Shown here: positions 19,760-28,577 of the stretch, one piece after another
Layout of the letters: each line of letters starts with the position of its first letter
Numbering within the stretch: position 1 is the stretch's first letter
From: Campylobacter coli LMG 9860
GTDB lineage: Bacteria; Campylobacterota; Campylobacteria; Campylobacterales; Campylobacteraceae
DNA: 45,307 nt
Reading direction: 5' to 3'
NCBI RefSeq assembly: GCF_000254135.1
Contig: NZ_AINS01000027.1
Span: 1-45,307 of the forward strand
Translations under genes and position numbers: made by a program
The notes under the pieces: model-generated
What the model saw: only the letters and a program-made list of their open reading frames with translations
The model's database searches: none
Told to the model about the DNA's origin: nothing

Positions 19760-20452
19760 ATGCAAAATAAAGAAGAAAAATTGCAAAGAAAGGCTGAATA
19801 TGAATTTAGCATAGGTTTGCGTTTAACACATTGGGTAAGAGCTTTTGCTATAGTGGTTTTGGTTATAACAGGATATTATCTTTCTTATGTTTTTCAAAAT
19901 CCTATAAGCAATGGTGAGCCAGTTAATTTCATGCAAGCAAAATACAGAATGGTGCATCAAGCCGTCGGTTTTGTTTTGATTGCTTGTGTGATTTTTAAAG
20001 TTTATCTTTTCTTTTTTGATAGGATAAGTCGTAAGGAGCGTATCAGCATAGTAGATGCACTTAATCCAAAATTATGGATAGAGCAGATTAAATTTTATCT
20101 ATTTTTAGGTAAGCATCCACATCTAAAAGGTGTTTATAATCCTTTGCAGTTTGTAACCTATATATTTTTCTATATTGTTATGGTGGGGATTATTTTAACA
20201 GGATTGATTCTTTATACTCATACTTACCATGAGGGTTTGGGGGGATTGTTGTATGAAGTGTTAAGACCTTTAGAAGCCGCACTTGGAGGCTTGGCTGATG
20301 TTAGAACTTATCATAGAATTTTAATGTGGGTTATTTTAATCTTCGTACCCGTTCATATCTACATGGCATTTTTCAATGCGATCAAAGGTAAAGATGGTGC
20401 GATTGATGCTATAGTTAGCGGTTATAAATTTGTTAAAGAAGAGAAAAATTGA
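19760..20452 (+). CDS. hydC: HydC, hydrogenase cytochrome b subunit
   Basis: Di-haem membrane cytochrome that passes electrons from the hydrogenase to menaquinone. Four hydrophobic spans are visible (about 26-47, 70-92, 132-155 and 190-212). Histidines suited to haem ligation lie in RLTHWVRAF, MVHQAVGF and TYHRILMW. The 230 residues are the norm for HyaC/HydC. It follows hydB after 11 bases with a GGGGC-rich Shine-Dalgarno region, and overlaps hydD by four bases. Confidence 0.95.
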   Translation: MQNKEEKLQRKAEYEFSIGLRLTHWVRAFAIVVLVITGYYLSYVFQNPISNGEPVNFMQAKYRMVHQAVGFVLIACVIFKVYLFFFDRISRKERISIVDALNPKLWIEQIKFYLFLGKHPHLKGVYNPLQFVTYIFFYIVMVGIILTGLILYTHTYHEGLGGLLYEVLRPLEAALGGLADVRTYHRILMWVILIFVPVHIYMAFFNAIKGKDGAIDAIVSGYKFVKEEKN

Positions 20453-20982
20453 AATTTCTTGTCCTTGGTATAGGAAATATTATGTTTGCAGATGAAGGCA
20501 TAGGCGTTCATCTTTGCAAACTTTTAGAAAAAAATTATAAATTCACTCATTCAAATCACAGCTTAGATTTTGTCGATGGAGGCACCTTGGCCTTGCAACT
20601 TAGCTATATTATCGCAGAGTATGATAAGATGATAGTGCTTGATTGTATAGATGCAGATGATTCAAAAATCGGCGATGTATTTTTCTTTCCTTATGATGCA
20701 ATGCCTAAAAAGATCAATTGGAGTGGTAGTGCGCACGAAGTAGAAATGCTTCAAACCTTACAATATATGGAGCTAATGGGAGATTTGCCTCATACACAAA
20801 TTTTAGCTTGTGTTCCAAAGCGTATCAAGCCTATGAGTTTTACTCTATCGCAAGAGATTGTTAGCGCGGGTGAAATTATGGAAAAAACTTTGCTTGAGTA
20901 TTTAACTAAAGAGGGTTTTAGTTATGAAAAAATAGCAAATCATTCTTTGCAGGAATTAGCTGACATTTCTTACAAAAACTGA
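20449..20982 (+). CDS. hydD: HydD, hydrogenase maturation endopeptidase
   Basis: HyaD/HybD/HycI-type protease that trims the C-terminus of the large subunit after nickel insertion. It shows LGIGNIMFADEGIGVH (nickel-sensing Glu16), DCIDADDSKIGD and GSAHEVEML, supplying the usual metal-contacting acidic and His residues. The 177 residues are normal. The start is TTG at 20449, overlapping the hydC stop (TTGA). It ends one base before the recR stop on the other strand, so transcripts from the two operons meet here. Confidence 0.93.
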   Translation: MKFLVLGIGNIMFADEGIGVHLCKLLEKNYKFTHSNHSLDFVDGGTLALQLSYIIAEYDKMIVLDCIDADDSKIGDVFFFPYDAMPKKINWSGSAHEVEMLQTLQYMELMGDLPHTQILACVPKRIKPMSFTLSQEIVSAGEIMEKTLLEYLTKEGFSYEKIANHSLQELADISYKN

Positions 20983-20983
20983 T

Positions 20984-21559
20984 TTAAACTTTGGTGCGAA
21001 AATTGATGGCTTTGTTTAGAGATATAAAGTCAACATTTTCTAAATTTACTCCACTTGGAATACCTTGTGCGATTTTGCTAAATTGTAAATTTAAATCTTT
21101 AAGCCTATCTTCTATATAAAAAATCATTGCATCGGAATTTAAATTATGAGTGAAAGCAAAAATGAGTTCTTTGCTTTGTAATTTTAGTATCATTTGTCTT
21201 AATTGAGCAAGCTTTTCATCGTTTAATTCATCTAAAACAAAATACAAGCCCCCATAACTTTTACTCTCTTCTATAACCAAAACATCTTTAGGGCTTTGCA
21301 CTATACATAAGCAATTTTTATCCCTTTCATCATCGGTGCAAATTTCACAAAGTTCGTTTTCGCTTAAAGACCCGCATTGTTGACAGGGTTTTATAAAGCG
21401 TATAGCATTTTCTATATTGTGTGCGAGCTTCATACCTTCGAGTTGATTTCCTGTGCAAATATGATAAGCAAGGCGAATAGCAGTTTTTTTACCGATAGTG
21501 GGTAATTTTGCAAAACTTTCTACAAGTTCGTTAAATTTTTCTATACCCTTATGCGTCAT
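20984..21559 (-). CDS. recR: Recombination protein RecR
   Basis: Works with RecO (and RecF where present) to load RecA at gaps. It shows the N-terminal helix-hairpin-helix region ([13 protein letters not shown]), a four-cysteine zinc finger ([16 protein letters not shown]) and a Toprim region ([20 protein letters not shown]). The 191 residues are about normal (about 200). The start codon lies inside the 3' end of racS (11-base overlap), so it is probably translated from the racRS message. Downstream is the hydD stop, after one base. Confidence 0.94.
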   Translation of the reverse strand: MTHKGIEKFNELVESFAKLPTIGKKTAIRLAYHICTGNQLEGMKLAHNIENAIRFIKPCQQCGSLSENELCEICTDDERDKNCLCIVQSPKDVLVIEESKSYGGLYFVLDELNDEKLAQLRQMILKLQSKELIFAFTHNLNSDAMIFYIEDRLKDLNLQFSKIAQGIPSGVNLENVDFISLNKAINFRTKV

Positions 21560-22799
21560 TGTTTGTTTTTACTCCGAAAAAAATTTTAAAACAATGCTTA
21601 CCTTCTTCGTAAAAATAAATAATATCAAAATTATGTAGTTTGCATACTTCAAAAACGATATAAAGTCCTAAGCCCATACCTTTGACTTTCTGATATGGTT
21701 CGCGTGTAAAAGCCTCAAAATAATGCTCTATAGGTTCTCTTAATGGATTGCCAGGATTTTTTATCACAAAACATTCTTTACAGCAATAAAGCTCACAAGT
21801 TCCATTGCTAGAATATTTTAAAGCATTATCAATGAGATTTTTTAAAATCAAAGGAAAAATTTCCATATCTACATTAATCAAGGCATCGTGTTTTAAATTG
21901 AGCTTGACGACTCTATTAAAATCATCACGCATCAAATAATCTTTAGCTTCATTGAGTATGGTGCTAAAATGCACAGGTTTAAACTGAAGATTGTAGTTTT
22001 TTGAAAAAAGATTTTCAATTTTGGCAAATTCATTAATCAACGAATCCATTCTTAAAAAAATATCGATCAATCTTTCTTTCTGCTTTTCTTCTTGCAGCAT
22101 TTCAGATATAATCCTACCTTTTCCAATAGGCGTTTTAAGCTCATGCATGATGGTGCGTAGAAAAAGTTGTCTTGATTGTATGAGTTTTTGATTTTTCTTA
22201 AAAGCTTTTTGAAATTCAAGGGCTATTTTACCTACTTCATCTTCTTGATAATTCTCAAAATCAGCTTTTCCGCCATTAGCCACTTCTGCGACCTGTTTTC
22301 TTAATTTTTTAAGTGGTTCAAGGGATTTTAATACTGAAAAATACATAAAAACAACCAAAAAAGAAAAAAAGAAAAAGCCTATCAACAAAAGATTATAAAC
22401 TCTATTGTTAGTATCTTCTTCAAATAAAGCGCTAAAGTCTTTGCATTGGACATCAAGATAGAGTTTGTTTTGATATTTTAAAGAGGTGAGAGTGCAGGCA
22501 TTTTCTCCATTTCCTGCGCGAAAAAGGCTTTGTCCTTCTAGTCTTGCGATTTTTACAAAATAATCATTTTGTATAGCAACAAAGCCGCTATTGTTAAGAT
22601 GAGCTCCTATATCCACTCCAGAAGCATTGCCATAAGAATTGATGATATTTTTTATAAAACTTTCTTGTTTAAAACCTTCTTCTTCGCTGTAGGTATTGCT
22701 TTCTATTTTTAAAAGCACGATAAATAAAACGCAAACCAAAAAGAAAGTTACAACAAATAAAATAACAAGTTTGGTATAAATAGAATAATTTCTAGTCAT
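21549..22799 (-). CDS. racS: RacS, sensor histidine kinase
   Basis: Membrane kinase of the RacRS (reduced ability to colonise) two-component system. Two membrane spans (about 12-31 and 135-155) flank a periplasmic sensor of roughly 100 residues, and a HAMP-like linker follows. The H-box is [12 protein letters not shown] with phospho-acceptor His219, and the ATPase domain has a G-box [13 protein letters not shown]. It overlaps racR by four bases. RacRS is linked in the literature to temperature-dependent growth and to repression of fumarate/aspartate metabolism under low oxygen. The assignment here rests on position next to racR and dnaJ. Confidence 0.92.
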   Translation of the reverse strand: MTRNYSIYTKLVILFVVTFFLVCVLFIVLLKIESNTYSEEEGFKQESFIKNIINSYGNASGVDIGAHLNNSGFVAIQNDYFVKIARLEGQSLFRAGNGENACTLTSLKYQNKLYLDVQCKDFSALFEEDTNNRVYNLLLIGFFFFSFLVVFMYFSVLKSLEPLKKLRKQVAEVANGGKADFENYQEDEVGKIALEFQKAFKKNQKLIQSRQLFLRTIMHELKTPIGKGRIISEMLQEEKQKERLIDIFLRMDSLINEFAKIENLFSKNYNLQFKPVHFSTILNEAKDYLMRDDFNRVVKLNLKHDALINVDMEIFPLILKNLIDNALKYSSNGTCELYCCKECFVIKNPGNPLREPIEHYFEAFTREPYQKVKGMGLGLYIVFEVCKLHNFDIIYFYEEGKHCFKIFFGVKTNNDA

Positions 22800-23467
22800 C
22801 CTATAAGTTTATATCCTATACCTCTAACTGAAAATATATGTTTTGGAGCTTTAGAGCTATCATTTATCTTAGTTCTTAAGCGACCGATGATAACATCAAG
22901 GCTTTTAGAATCTTTATCTTTAAGATTTTTACAGCGACTTACAAGCTGTTCTCTAGATACACTATAGCCGTGTTGCTGGATGAGATATTCTAAAATTTCA
23001 TATTCCGCAGGGGTTAGAGTTAAGACTTTGTTTTGATAAGTGATTTCGTGTTTTCTTTCATCGATTTTAAAAGCTGAATTGATATTTTCATTGTTGGTAT
23101 TTTCAGCTCTTTTTGTGCGACGAATAAGACTCATGATTCTTGCGTGCATTTCTTTTGGATCGTAAGGTTTTGGTAAATAATCATCCGCGCCAATTTGGAG
23201 CCCTACAACCTTATCGCTTAAATCTCCTCTAGCAGATGAAATGATGATAGGAATATTGTATTTTTGTCTGATTTCTCTACAAACTTCAAGGCCATCAATT
23301 CCAGGTAAGGTTAAATCTAAAATTAAACAATCATAGCCTTGTATACCTACATTTAAAGCTTCTTTAGGATTTTCAAAATTTGTGATTTTGATATTAAACT
23401 GAGTTAAATATTCTGACAATAATTGGGCAAAATCAGGATCATCTTCTATCATCAACACATTAATCAT
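22796..23467 (-). CDS. racR: RacR, OmpR-family response regulator
   Basis: Receiver domain (about 1-115) with acidic pocket IEDDPD and phospho-acceptor Asp51 in LILDLTLPG. It is followed by a winged-helix DNA-binding domain (about 130-220: EITYQNKVLTLTPAEYEILEY split by a short turn, then SLDVIIGRLRTKI and [10 protein letters not shown]). The 223 residues are standard. The ATG has AAAGGA seven bases upstream. It is transcribed away from dnaJ, with a shared 146-base AT-rich control region. Confidence 0.94.
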   Translation of the reverse strand: MINVLMIEDDPDFAQLLSEYLTQFNIKITNFENPKEALNVGIQGYDCLILDLTLPGIDGLEVCREIRQKYNIPIIISSARGDLSDKVVGLQIGADDYLPKPYDPKEMHARIMSLIRRTKRAENTNNENINSAFKIDERKHEITYQNKVLTLTPAEYEILEYLIQQHGYSVSREQLVSRCKNLKDKDSKSLDVIIGRLRTKINDSSKAPKHIFSVRGIGYKLIG

Positions 23468-23553
23468 TTTGTTATCCTTTATTATTTATGGTAAGATTTA
23501 TATATTTACATAATTTTATTTAAATTTTGATAAATTATTGAGTTTATTTTTGC

Positions 23554-23559
23554 TAAAAT
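23554..23559 (+). promoter_or_regulatory. Candidate -10 box for dnaJ
   Basis: TTTTTGCTAAAAT gives a Campylobacter-style extended -10 (TGC-TAAAAT), 55 bases upstream of the dnaJ ATG, in the racR/dnaJ divergent region. I did not find a clear CIRCE or HspR inverted repeat near it. Confidence 0.4.
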
Positions 23560-23613
23560 TATATTTTTTATTTTTACAAATTTTATAAATATTTTATTAT
23601 TTAAAGGAAAAAT

Positions 23614-24738
23614 ATGGAGTTAAGCTACTATGAAATTTTAGAAATTACTCAAAGTGCTGATAAAGATACCATTAAAAAAGCTTATAGAAAAATGGCTTTA
23701 AAATACCACCCCGATAGAAATCAAGGAGATAAAGAAGCCGAAGATAAATTCAAGCTTGTAAATGAAGCTTATGAAGTTTTAAGCAATGAAGAAAAACGCG
23801 CTATTTATGATAGATATGGCAAAGATGCTTTAAAAGGCGGTGGCTTTGGATCAGGGGGAGCAGGTTTTGGTGGCTTTGAGGATTTGGGTGATATTTTTTC
23901 TAGTATTTTTGGTGGCGGTTTTAGTGGAGCATCGCAACGCCGCAAAAAATCAAGTGATGAAAAATTTCAAGCTGAACTTGTAGTAAATTTAAAACTTAGT
24001 TTTAAAGAAGCGGTATTTGGCTGTAAAAAAAATATAGATTTTACTTACAAATCTTCATGTAAAACTTGTAGCGGAACAGGAGCTAAGGATGGAAAACTTC
24101 AAACTTGTCCAAAATGTAAGGGTAGGGGACAAGTAGGAATTTCTCAAGGCTTTATCACTTTTGCGCAAACTTGTCCTGATTGTAAGGGGAGCGGAGAAAG
24201 CGCAAGTGAGAAATGTAAAGATTGTAAGGGTAAGGGTTATGAAGAGCTTAAGGATAGTGTAGAAGTAAATATCCCTGAAGGTATAGACAATGGGATGAAT
24301 TTAAGAGTCGCAGCTAAAGGCAATCTTAGCAAAAGTGGCGATAGGGGGGATTTGTATGTAAAGGTTATCGTTGAAGAGGATGATACTTTTATAAGAGATG
24401 ATGAGGATATTTATATAGAATTTCCGGTATTTTTTACCCAAGCTATATTAGGACAAAGTATAAAGGTGCCTACTATACGAGGGGAAGCGACTTTAAATTT
24501 GCCAAAGGGTGCAAAGGATGGGCAAAGATTTGTGCTTGAAAGAGAGGGTGTAAAAGATGTGCATAGCTCTCGCATAGGCAATCAAATCGTGCAAATTGCT
24601 ATCAAATTTCCAAATTCACTCAATGATGAGCAAAAAGAACTTTTAGAAAAACTCAGCGAAAGTTTTGGGATAAAAGATGGTATGCATCATGAACAAAAAG
24701 GATTGTTTGAAAAAATAACCCATTGGTTTAAATCTTAA
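23614..24738 (+). CDS. dnaJ: DnaJ, Hsp40 co-chaperone
   Basis: Delivers unfolded proteins to DnaK and stimulates its ATPase. The J domain (1-70) has the HPD triad at 32-34. A Gly/Phe-rich stretch follows (about 72-108). Four zinc-binding CxxCxGxG-type repeats come next ([32 protein letters not shown]; about 147-215), then the two C-terminal substrate-binding beta domains. At 374 residues it is a full type I DnaJ. The ATG has an AAAGGA Shine-Dalgarno. Confidence 0.96.
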   Translation: MELSYYEILEITQSADKDTIKKAYRKMALKYHPDRNQGDKEAEDKFKLVNEAYEVLSNEEKRAIYDRYGKDALKGGGFGSGGAGFGGFEDLGDIFSSIFGGGFSGASQRRKKSSDEKFQAELVVNLKLSFKEAVFGCKKNIDFTYKSSCKTCSGTGAKDGKLQTCPKCKGRGQVGISQGFITFAQTCPDCKGSGESASEKCKDCKGKGYEELKDSVEVNIPEGIDNGMNLRVAAKGNLSKSGDRGDLYVKVIVEEDDTFIRDDEDIYIEFPVFFTQAILGQSIKVPTIRGEATLNLPKGAKDGQRFVLEREGVKDVHSSRIGNQIVQIAIKFPNSLNDEQKELLEKLSESFGIKDGMHHEQKGLFEKITHWFKS

Positions 24739-24740
24739 TT

Positions 24741-24766
24741 TTCTTCAAGCTTTTTAGCTTGGGAAA
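24741..24766 (+). terminator. Weak hairpin after dnaJ
   Basis: CAAGC-TTTTTA-GCTTG stem-loop, with flanking U-G pairs and partial A/T extension, three bases after the dnaJ stop. A short T-containing run follows. It is a plausible but weak terminator. Confidence 0.4.
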
Positions 24767-24828
24767 ATTTCTTTGAATTTAAGTTAGAAAGATATTTTAT
24801 ATAAATTTAAGTTTTAAAAATAAGGCAT

Positions 24829-24856
24829 AAAAAAAGGTGGAGTAAAACTCCACCTT
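24829..24856 (-). terminator. Intrinsic terminator of porA
   Basis: On the minus strand a 9-bp perfect stem AAGGTGGAG / CTCCACCTT with a 5-base loop is followed by a run of seven Ts, 22 bases past the porA stop. It is a textbook rho-independent terminator, fitting a very highly expressed monocistronic gene. Confidence 0.88.
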
Positions 24857-24877
24857 GAACTTAGACTTTAGAGCTTC

Positions 24878-26233
24878 TTAGAATTTGTAAAGAGCTTGAA
24901 GTCTTACAGTGTTTTTGCGACCGTCTTCTTGACCTTGATTGTCATTGCTAACATTTACATAAGAATAGAATGCTGAGAAGTTAAGTTTTGGAGAGTATTT
25001 ATAGCTTACTCTTGCAACTGCTTCAAGTTTTTCTCCACCACTATTATCCATAGTTTTAGTTCCACCGTATACTAAATCAGCACCCACACGAACTGTCTCG
25101 TTGAAAGTATAACCTGCTGTTACATATCCGAAGATATTTCTACCGATATCTCCATTTAGGTTTGAACCATCAGTATAGAAAATTTCTGCACCAGCTAAGT
25201 CTAGGTTACCTACATCTTCTAAAGTATTGAAAGTTAGTTTATCTTTTTTACCATAGTAGATACCACCAAGGCTAGCATCCCATCCGTTTACTTCTATAGC
25301 ACCTTTAAGAGCAAAAAGATTGCCATTGGCCATAGCTTCTTCTCCTGTAACATCAGTTCCTACTCCGCCAACATATTCAGTTGCAATTATAGTATCTTTA
25401 CTTTTCATTTTGCTATCAAGGCTATTTCCTAAATATGTTCCTTTTAGAGTCCAGTTTATTCCATCAAAAATAGTTGTGCTATAAGCTACATCTAAAGCAT
25501 AGAAAAATCCTGTATCGTTAAGGTAAGATAACCATAGTTGTGGGTTTAATTGACCGCCTAGTACTTCATAAGAACCGATAGCTGCAGCACCATAAAGATT
25601 TCCAGCATATGGATTAACATTTAATAAAGTTCCATCTTGAGGAGCTCCAGCAGGATTTGTTGTTGCAGAATTAAAAAGTTTAGAACTTGCTAGAATATCA
25701 CCTTCTGTGTCTGTGTTGAAGCTATCTACAGCAAAAGCAGCTAGAGTTAAACCATCGATGCTGTTATTTACTACTTTAACACCTGTTCCTACTAAACCAT
25801 CGATACCATTATCAGTCCAAATAGTGTTAAGTTGTTGTTTACCTAGGATTACGCTTGTGGCTACATCTTCATTTGTATAGGTTAAATATAACTGACGAAC
25901 ACTAAATGTGTTTGAAGTGTTACTTACAGAATCTGCACCGTATCCACCATCTTTAGCACTATAATTAAATTGAACAAATGCTTTGAAGTTGTCAGCTATA
26001 GCAGTACTTAAATTAACTTGTGCTCTATAGTTGTGATTTTGTCTATCGTTGATAGATGATCTTTGATCTTGGAAGCCATAACCACGGTCACCAAATCTAC
26101 CTGTATCATATCTGTATCTTAAAACTCCAGATACATCGATATCTTTGATCGCTTCTTCAAGTGGAGTAGCGTTAGCTACTGAGAAAGCACCTGCAGCAAG
26201 AGCTGCTACTAAACTAAGTTTAACTAGTTTCAT
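24878..26233 (-). CDS. porA: PorA, major outer membrane porin (MOMP)
   Basis: Trimeric beta-barrel porin, the dominant outer membrane protein and a main variable antigen of Campylobacter. It has a cleavable signal (about 1-22, ending SVANA), a mature N-terminus [20 protein letters not shown] and a C-terminal Phe after RLQALYK, the usual outer membrane sorting end. Conserved strands ([56 protein letters not shown]) alternate with long variable loops, such as those near residues 46-65, 180-205 and 270-300. At 451 residues it is on the long side for MOMP (about 420-430 in many strains). The Shine-Dalgarno AAGGAG is strong. Confidence 0.96.
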   Translation of the reverse strand: MKLVKLSLVAALAAGAFSVANATPLEEAIKDIDVSGVLRYRYDTGRFGDRGYGFQDQRSSINDRQNHNYRAQVNLSTAIADNFKAFVQFNYSAKDGGYGADSVSNTSNTFSVRQLYLTYTNEDVATSVILGKQQLNTIWTDNGIDGLVGTGVKVVNNSIDGLTLAAFAVDSFNTDTEGDILASSKLFNSATTNPAGAPQDGTLLNVNPYAGNLYGAAAIGSYEVLGGQLNPQLWLSYLNDTGFFYALDVAYSTTIFDGINWTLKGTYLGNSLDSKMKSKDTIIATEYVGGVGTDVTGEEAMANGNLFALKGAIEVNGWDASLGGIYYGKKDKLTFNTLEDVGNLDLAGAEIFYTDGSNLNGDIGRNIFGYVTAGYTFNETVRVGADLVYGGTKTMDNSGGEKLEAVARVSYKYSPKLNFSAFYSYVNVSNDNQGQEDGRKNTVRLQALYKF

Positions 26234-26243
26234 GAGAATTCTC
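26234..26243 (-). promoter_or_regulatory. Palindrome overlapping the porA ribosome binding site
   Basis: A perfect 10-base dyad, GAGAATTCTC, lies immediately before the porA ATG, and its first half is part of the AAGGAG Shine-Dalgarno. It is too tight to fold on itself, but could be a protein or RNA-RNA contact site. It may also be chance. Confidence 0.4.
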
Positions 26244-26271
26244 CTTGTTTAAAATTAAATAAAACGCTGTA

Positions 26272-26277
26272 ATTGTA
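26272..26277 (-). promoter_or_regulatory. Candidate -10 box for porA
   Basis: Read on the minus strand, TACAAT within GTGTTACAAT lies about 38 bases upstream of the start codon, and A/T-tracts lie further upstream. It is the best -10 candidate for this strongly expressed gene. Confidence 0.45.
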
Positions 26278-26349
26278 ACACATAAATCTATAGTTTTTTC
26301 TTAAAAAGCACTTAAAATAATAAAAATTCTAAATTTTTAGAGTGGAAAA

Positions 26350-26355
26350 TATAAT
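26350..26355 (+). promoter_or_regulatory. Candidate -10 box of an orphan small transcription unit
   Basis: TATAAT on the plus strand in the porA-symporter gap. It precedes a hairpin, a strong Shine-Dalgarno and a 15-codon ORF. No annotated gene on this strand would use it. Confidence 0.4.
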
Positions 26356-26360
26356 AAAAA

Positions 26361-26389
26361 TAGACCTAGCTTGGTATTTACTAGGCCTA
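26361..26389 (+). other. Leader hairpin before the small ORF
   Basis: Stem TAG-A-CCTAG / CTAGG-C-CTA with one mismatch and an 11-base loop, between the -10 box and the AAGGAG at 26393-26398. It could shape ribosome access to the small ORF. Confidence 0.4.
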
Positions 26390-26407
26390 TATTAAGGAGT
26401 TTTTCTT

Positions 26408-26455
26408 ATGAATGTTTTCGGTTCATTTGGAAGTATAAGTCTTAAAAGTAAATGA
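26408..26455 (+). CDS. Candidate 15-residue small ORF (unknown)
   Basis: ATG to TGA encodes MNVFGSFGSISLKSK. A strong AAGGAG Shine-Dalgarno lies nine bases upstream, with a TATAAT box 58 bases upstream, and a perfect 12-bp hairpin starts 10 bases after the stop. Four of 15 residues are Ser, and a FGS motif occurs twice. I do not recognise it. It could be a leader peptide that has lost its operon, an independent microprotein, or a chance reading frame inside a small RNA. The next plus-strand gene is almost 4 kb away, so it is not leading anything here. Confidence 0.35.
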   Translation: MNVFGSFGSISLKSK

Positions 26456-26464
26456 GAAGTAATC

Positions 26465-26500
26465 AAACATAAAAGATAAAAATTTCATTCTTTTATGTTT
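26465..26500. terminator. Perfect 12-bp inverted repeat between the small ORF and the symporter gene
   Basis: AAACATAAAAGA and TCTTTTATGTTT are exact reverse complements around a 12-base loop. The repeat sits 14 bases past the symporter stop (minus strand) and 10 bases past the small ORF stop (plus strand). It could therefore end transcription from both sides. T-runs after the stem are modest. Confidence 0.55.
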
Positions 26501-26514
26501 ATCTTTATAAAAAA

Positions 26515-27858
26515 TTAATTCGTAATTCCATAAATGAAAATCGCAAAAATAATCAAAGGTATGATGAACTTAATATAATAAAACCAAATTTTAAATCCCA
26601 CGCTTTTTAATTTGCCTTCATTGCTAAGCTCTTTTATGCTTTGCTCTTTGCCAAGAATCCAACCTACATAGATACAGCAAAAAAAGGCTGTTAAAACAAA
26701 TAAGATATTTCCGCTGATAAAATCAAAACTATCGAAAATATTTTTTCCTTTAACAAGAGTAATATCTCTCCAAGGTCCATAAGTGAGTATACAAGGAATG
26801 TTTCCTAGTATGAAAATCGAACCTAGGGTTAAATTAATAGCTGTTTTTTTAGAAAGTTTGAATTTTTCTTCTAAAACACTGATGATAACTTGATATATAG
26901 GTAAACTTGTCGTTAATGCAGCGATGAGTAAAAGTATAAAAAATAAAATGCAAATGATAGTCCCAAAGTGGATATGAGAAAATGCTATAGGCAGGGTTTG
27001 AAACACTAAAGAAGGTCCTTTATCGGGCTCAAGTCCTGCTGCAAAAAGTGCAGGAAAAATCATAAAGCCTGCTAGCACAGCAATAAGAGTGTTTAAAACT
27101 CCTGTATAAATGGCGGTTTTTGCCATGTTTTCATTTTTGCTAAGATGAGATGAAAGGGTGATCATCACGCCAAAACCCAGAGAAAGAGCAAAAAAGACTT
27201 GTCCTAGAACATCGATGAGTAGTTTTGGGGATAGAATTTTGTTAAAATCAGGTGTAAGATAAAATTTTACACCATTTATAGCACCTTCAAGGCTTAAATT
27301 GCGTCCTACAACAAGTATAAGACAAATGAAAAGCAAAGGCATTAAAAATTTAACCGATTTTTCTATACCATCTATAATGCCACGCCTTAAGATGACATAA
27401 TTAATAAGAACAAAAAGCGTGGTGAAAATTCCTATACCTAAAGGATTGAAAGAAATTTTTTCATTAAAAAAATGCTCGGTAAAATCTTTGGTTACAGTGT
27501 GAGAAAGATCGAAATTTCCTATGATCAACTCAAAAATATAAACAAAAACCCAACCACCTAAAACCATATAATAAGCCATGATACCAAAACTACCCAAAAG
27601 CCCCATATAGCCTACAAATTTCCATTTGCCCTTAAAAGCGTCGACGCTGTTTGTCATGGATTTTCTACCGATAACATTTTCAGCTAAGATAACAGGAATG
27701 CCAATGAGTATCATTGCTACGCAAAATACTAAAACATAAGCACCACCCCCATTTTCTCCTACAAGATAGGGAAAACGCCAAGTCGCACCAAAACCTATGG
27801 TTGCTCCTGCGACGGTTAAAATATAAGTAAGAGTGCTACTCCATGTTTGTCTTTGCAT
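26515..27858 (-). CDS. Neurotransmitter:sodium symporter (NSS) family transporter
   Basis: Sodium-driven uptake carrier of the LeuT fold, probably for an amino acid. About 11 membrane spans in 447 residues fit bacterial NSS proteins. The N-terminal signature is GATIGFGATWRFPYLVGENG, where LeuT has its unwound TM1 with the Na+ and substrate sites, followed by GGGAYVLVFC and a later GFGVMITLSSHLSK (TM6-TM7 region). The ATG has AAAGGA upstream. The substrate cannot be read from sequence. The next gene on the same strand (MOSC) is upstream by 50 bases. I recall it as Cj0601c. Confidence 0.9.
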   Translation of the reverse strand: MQRQTWSSTLTYILTVAGATIGFGATWRFPYLVGENGGGAYVLVFCVAMILIGIPVILAENVIGRKSMTNSVDAFKGKWKFVGYMGLLGSFGIMAYYMVLGGWVFVYIFELIIGNFDLSHTVTKDFTEHFFNEKISFNPLGIGIFTTLFVLINYVILRRGIIDGIEKSVKFLMPLLFICLILVVGRNLSLEGAINGVKFYLTPDFNKILSPKLLIDVLGQVFFALSLGFGVMITLSSHLSKNENMAKTAIYTGVLNTLIAVLAGFMIFPALFAAGLEPDKGPSLVFQTLPIAFSHIHFGTIICILFFILLLIAALTTSLPIYQVIISVLEEKFKLSKKTAINLTLGSIFILGNIPCILTYGPWRDITLVKGKNIFDSFDFISGNILFVLTAFFCCIYVGWILGKEQSIKELSNEGKLKSVGFKIWFYYIKFIIPLIIFAIFIYGITN

Positions 27859-27908
27859 GCTTATCCTTTCAAAAAAATTAAATTGTAGCCTAAGAATACT
27901 TTAAAAAA

Positions 27909-28577
27909 TTATAAATTTTGCATATAGTCTAAATCATAGGTATTTTTTAAGCGTTTTTGTATAGTTTCGTGCCAATTTTGTGAAATCAGTGTATCGAGTT
28001 TGCTTAATTTTTCAAGCAAGCTTGGATTTTGTTTGAGTGCTTGATGGGGGTTATAAAATAAATGATTGAGTTCTAGGACGCTTAAATTTATAGGATTTTT
28101 TTCTATAAGCTCGATTTTAGAATGAGCATGGATTTTTTTACCCTCTAAAACACGATAATACCACCCGCTTAATCCTGTTTTAAAAATTTCTTGTGTGAAA
28201 TTTGGATTTTGATGGACTTTTGAAATTTTAACACAAGGTTTGCGCGGTTCGCTTACTTGCAAAATAGCATTTTCAAATCGGTGTATATCGCCTATACAAA
28301 CATTTTGTTCGTGTAAATTTTCAAGGGTTAAATTTTCTCCCATCATACCGCATGCAAGTTTTTTTCCAAGAAAATTTTCCCAAAGGGCGTAGTTATGATA
28401 AGAATTTGCAAATAAGGCTTTATTTTTTCCGCCGTGATGTTTTGTATCGGCTATGTTATCGTTAAGAATACCTAAAGAATTGATATCTACTTCTTCTAAA
28501 TAAAGATCTTTTATAAAAGCACTTCTAAAGCCTTTATAATCTTTGATATGTCCTATCTGTAAGCTTTTGAGTTTCAT
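27909..28577 (-). CDS. MOSC-domain protein (YiiM-like)
   Basis: MOSC domains are related to the C-terminus of molybdenum cofactor sulfurase and often carry sulfur on a conserved Cys or bind Mo cofactor. Here the features are KHHGGKNKALFAN, MMGENLTLENL, the loop SEPRKPC with the conserved Cys, and a C-terminal 3-alpha-like region. The 222 residues resemble YiiM, which in E. coli acts with Mo cofactor in reducing N-hydroxylated bases. The role here is inferred only from family. It overlaps dsbD by four bases. Confidence 0.87.
   Translation of the reverse strand: MKLKSLQIGHIKDYKGFRSAFIKDLYLEEVDINSLGILNDNIADTKHHGGKNKALFANSYHNYALWENFLGKKLACGMMGENLTLENLHEQNVCIGDIHRFENAILQVSEPRKPCVKISKVHQNPNFTQEIFKTGLSGWYYRVLEGKKIHAHSKIELIEKNPINLSVLELNHLFYNPHQALKQNPSLLEKLSKLDTLISQNWHETIQKRLKNTYDLDYMQNL

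Noticed and set aside
20236-20246. Short G-run in hydC as a phase-variation tract
   Set aside because: It is only about six Gs, below the length usually unstable in Campylobacter, and it lies in conserved coding sequence.
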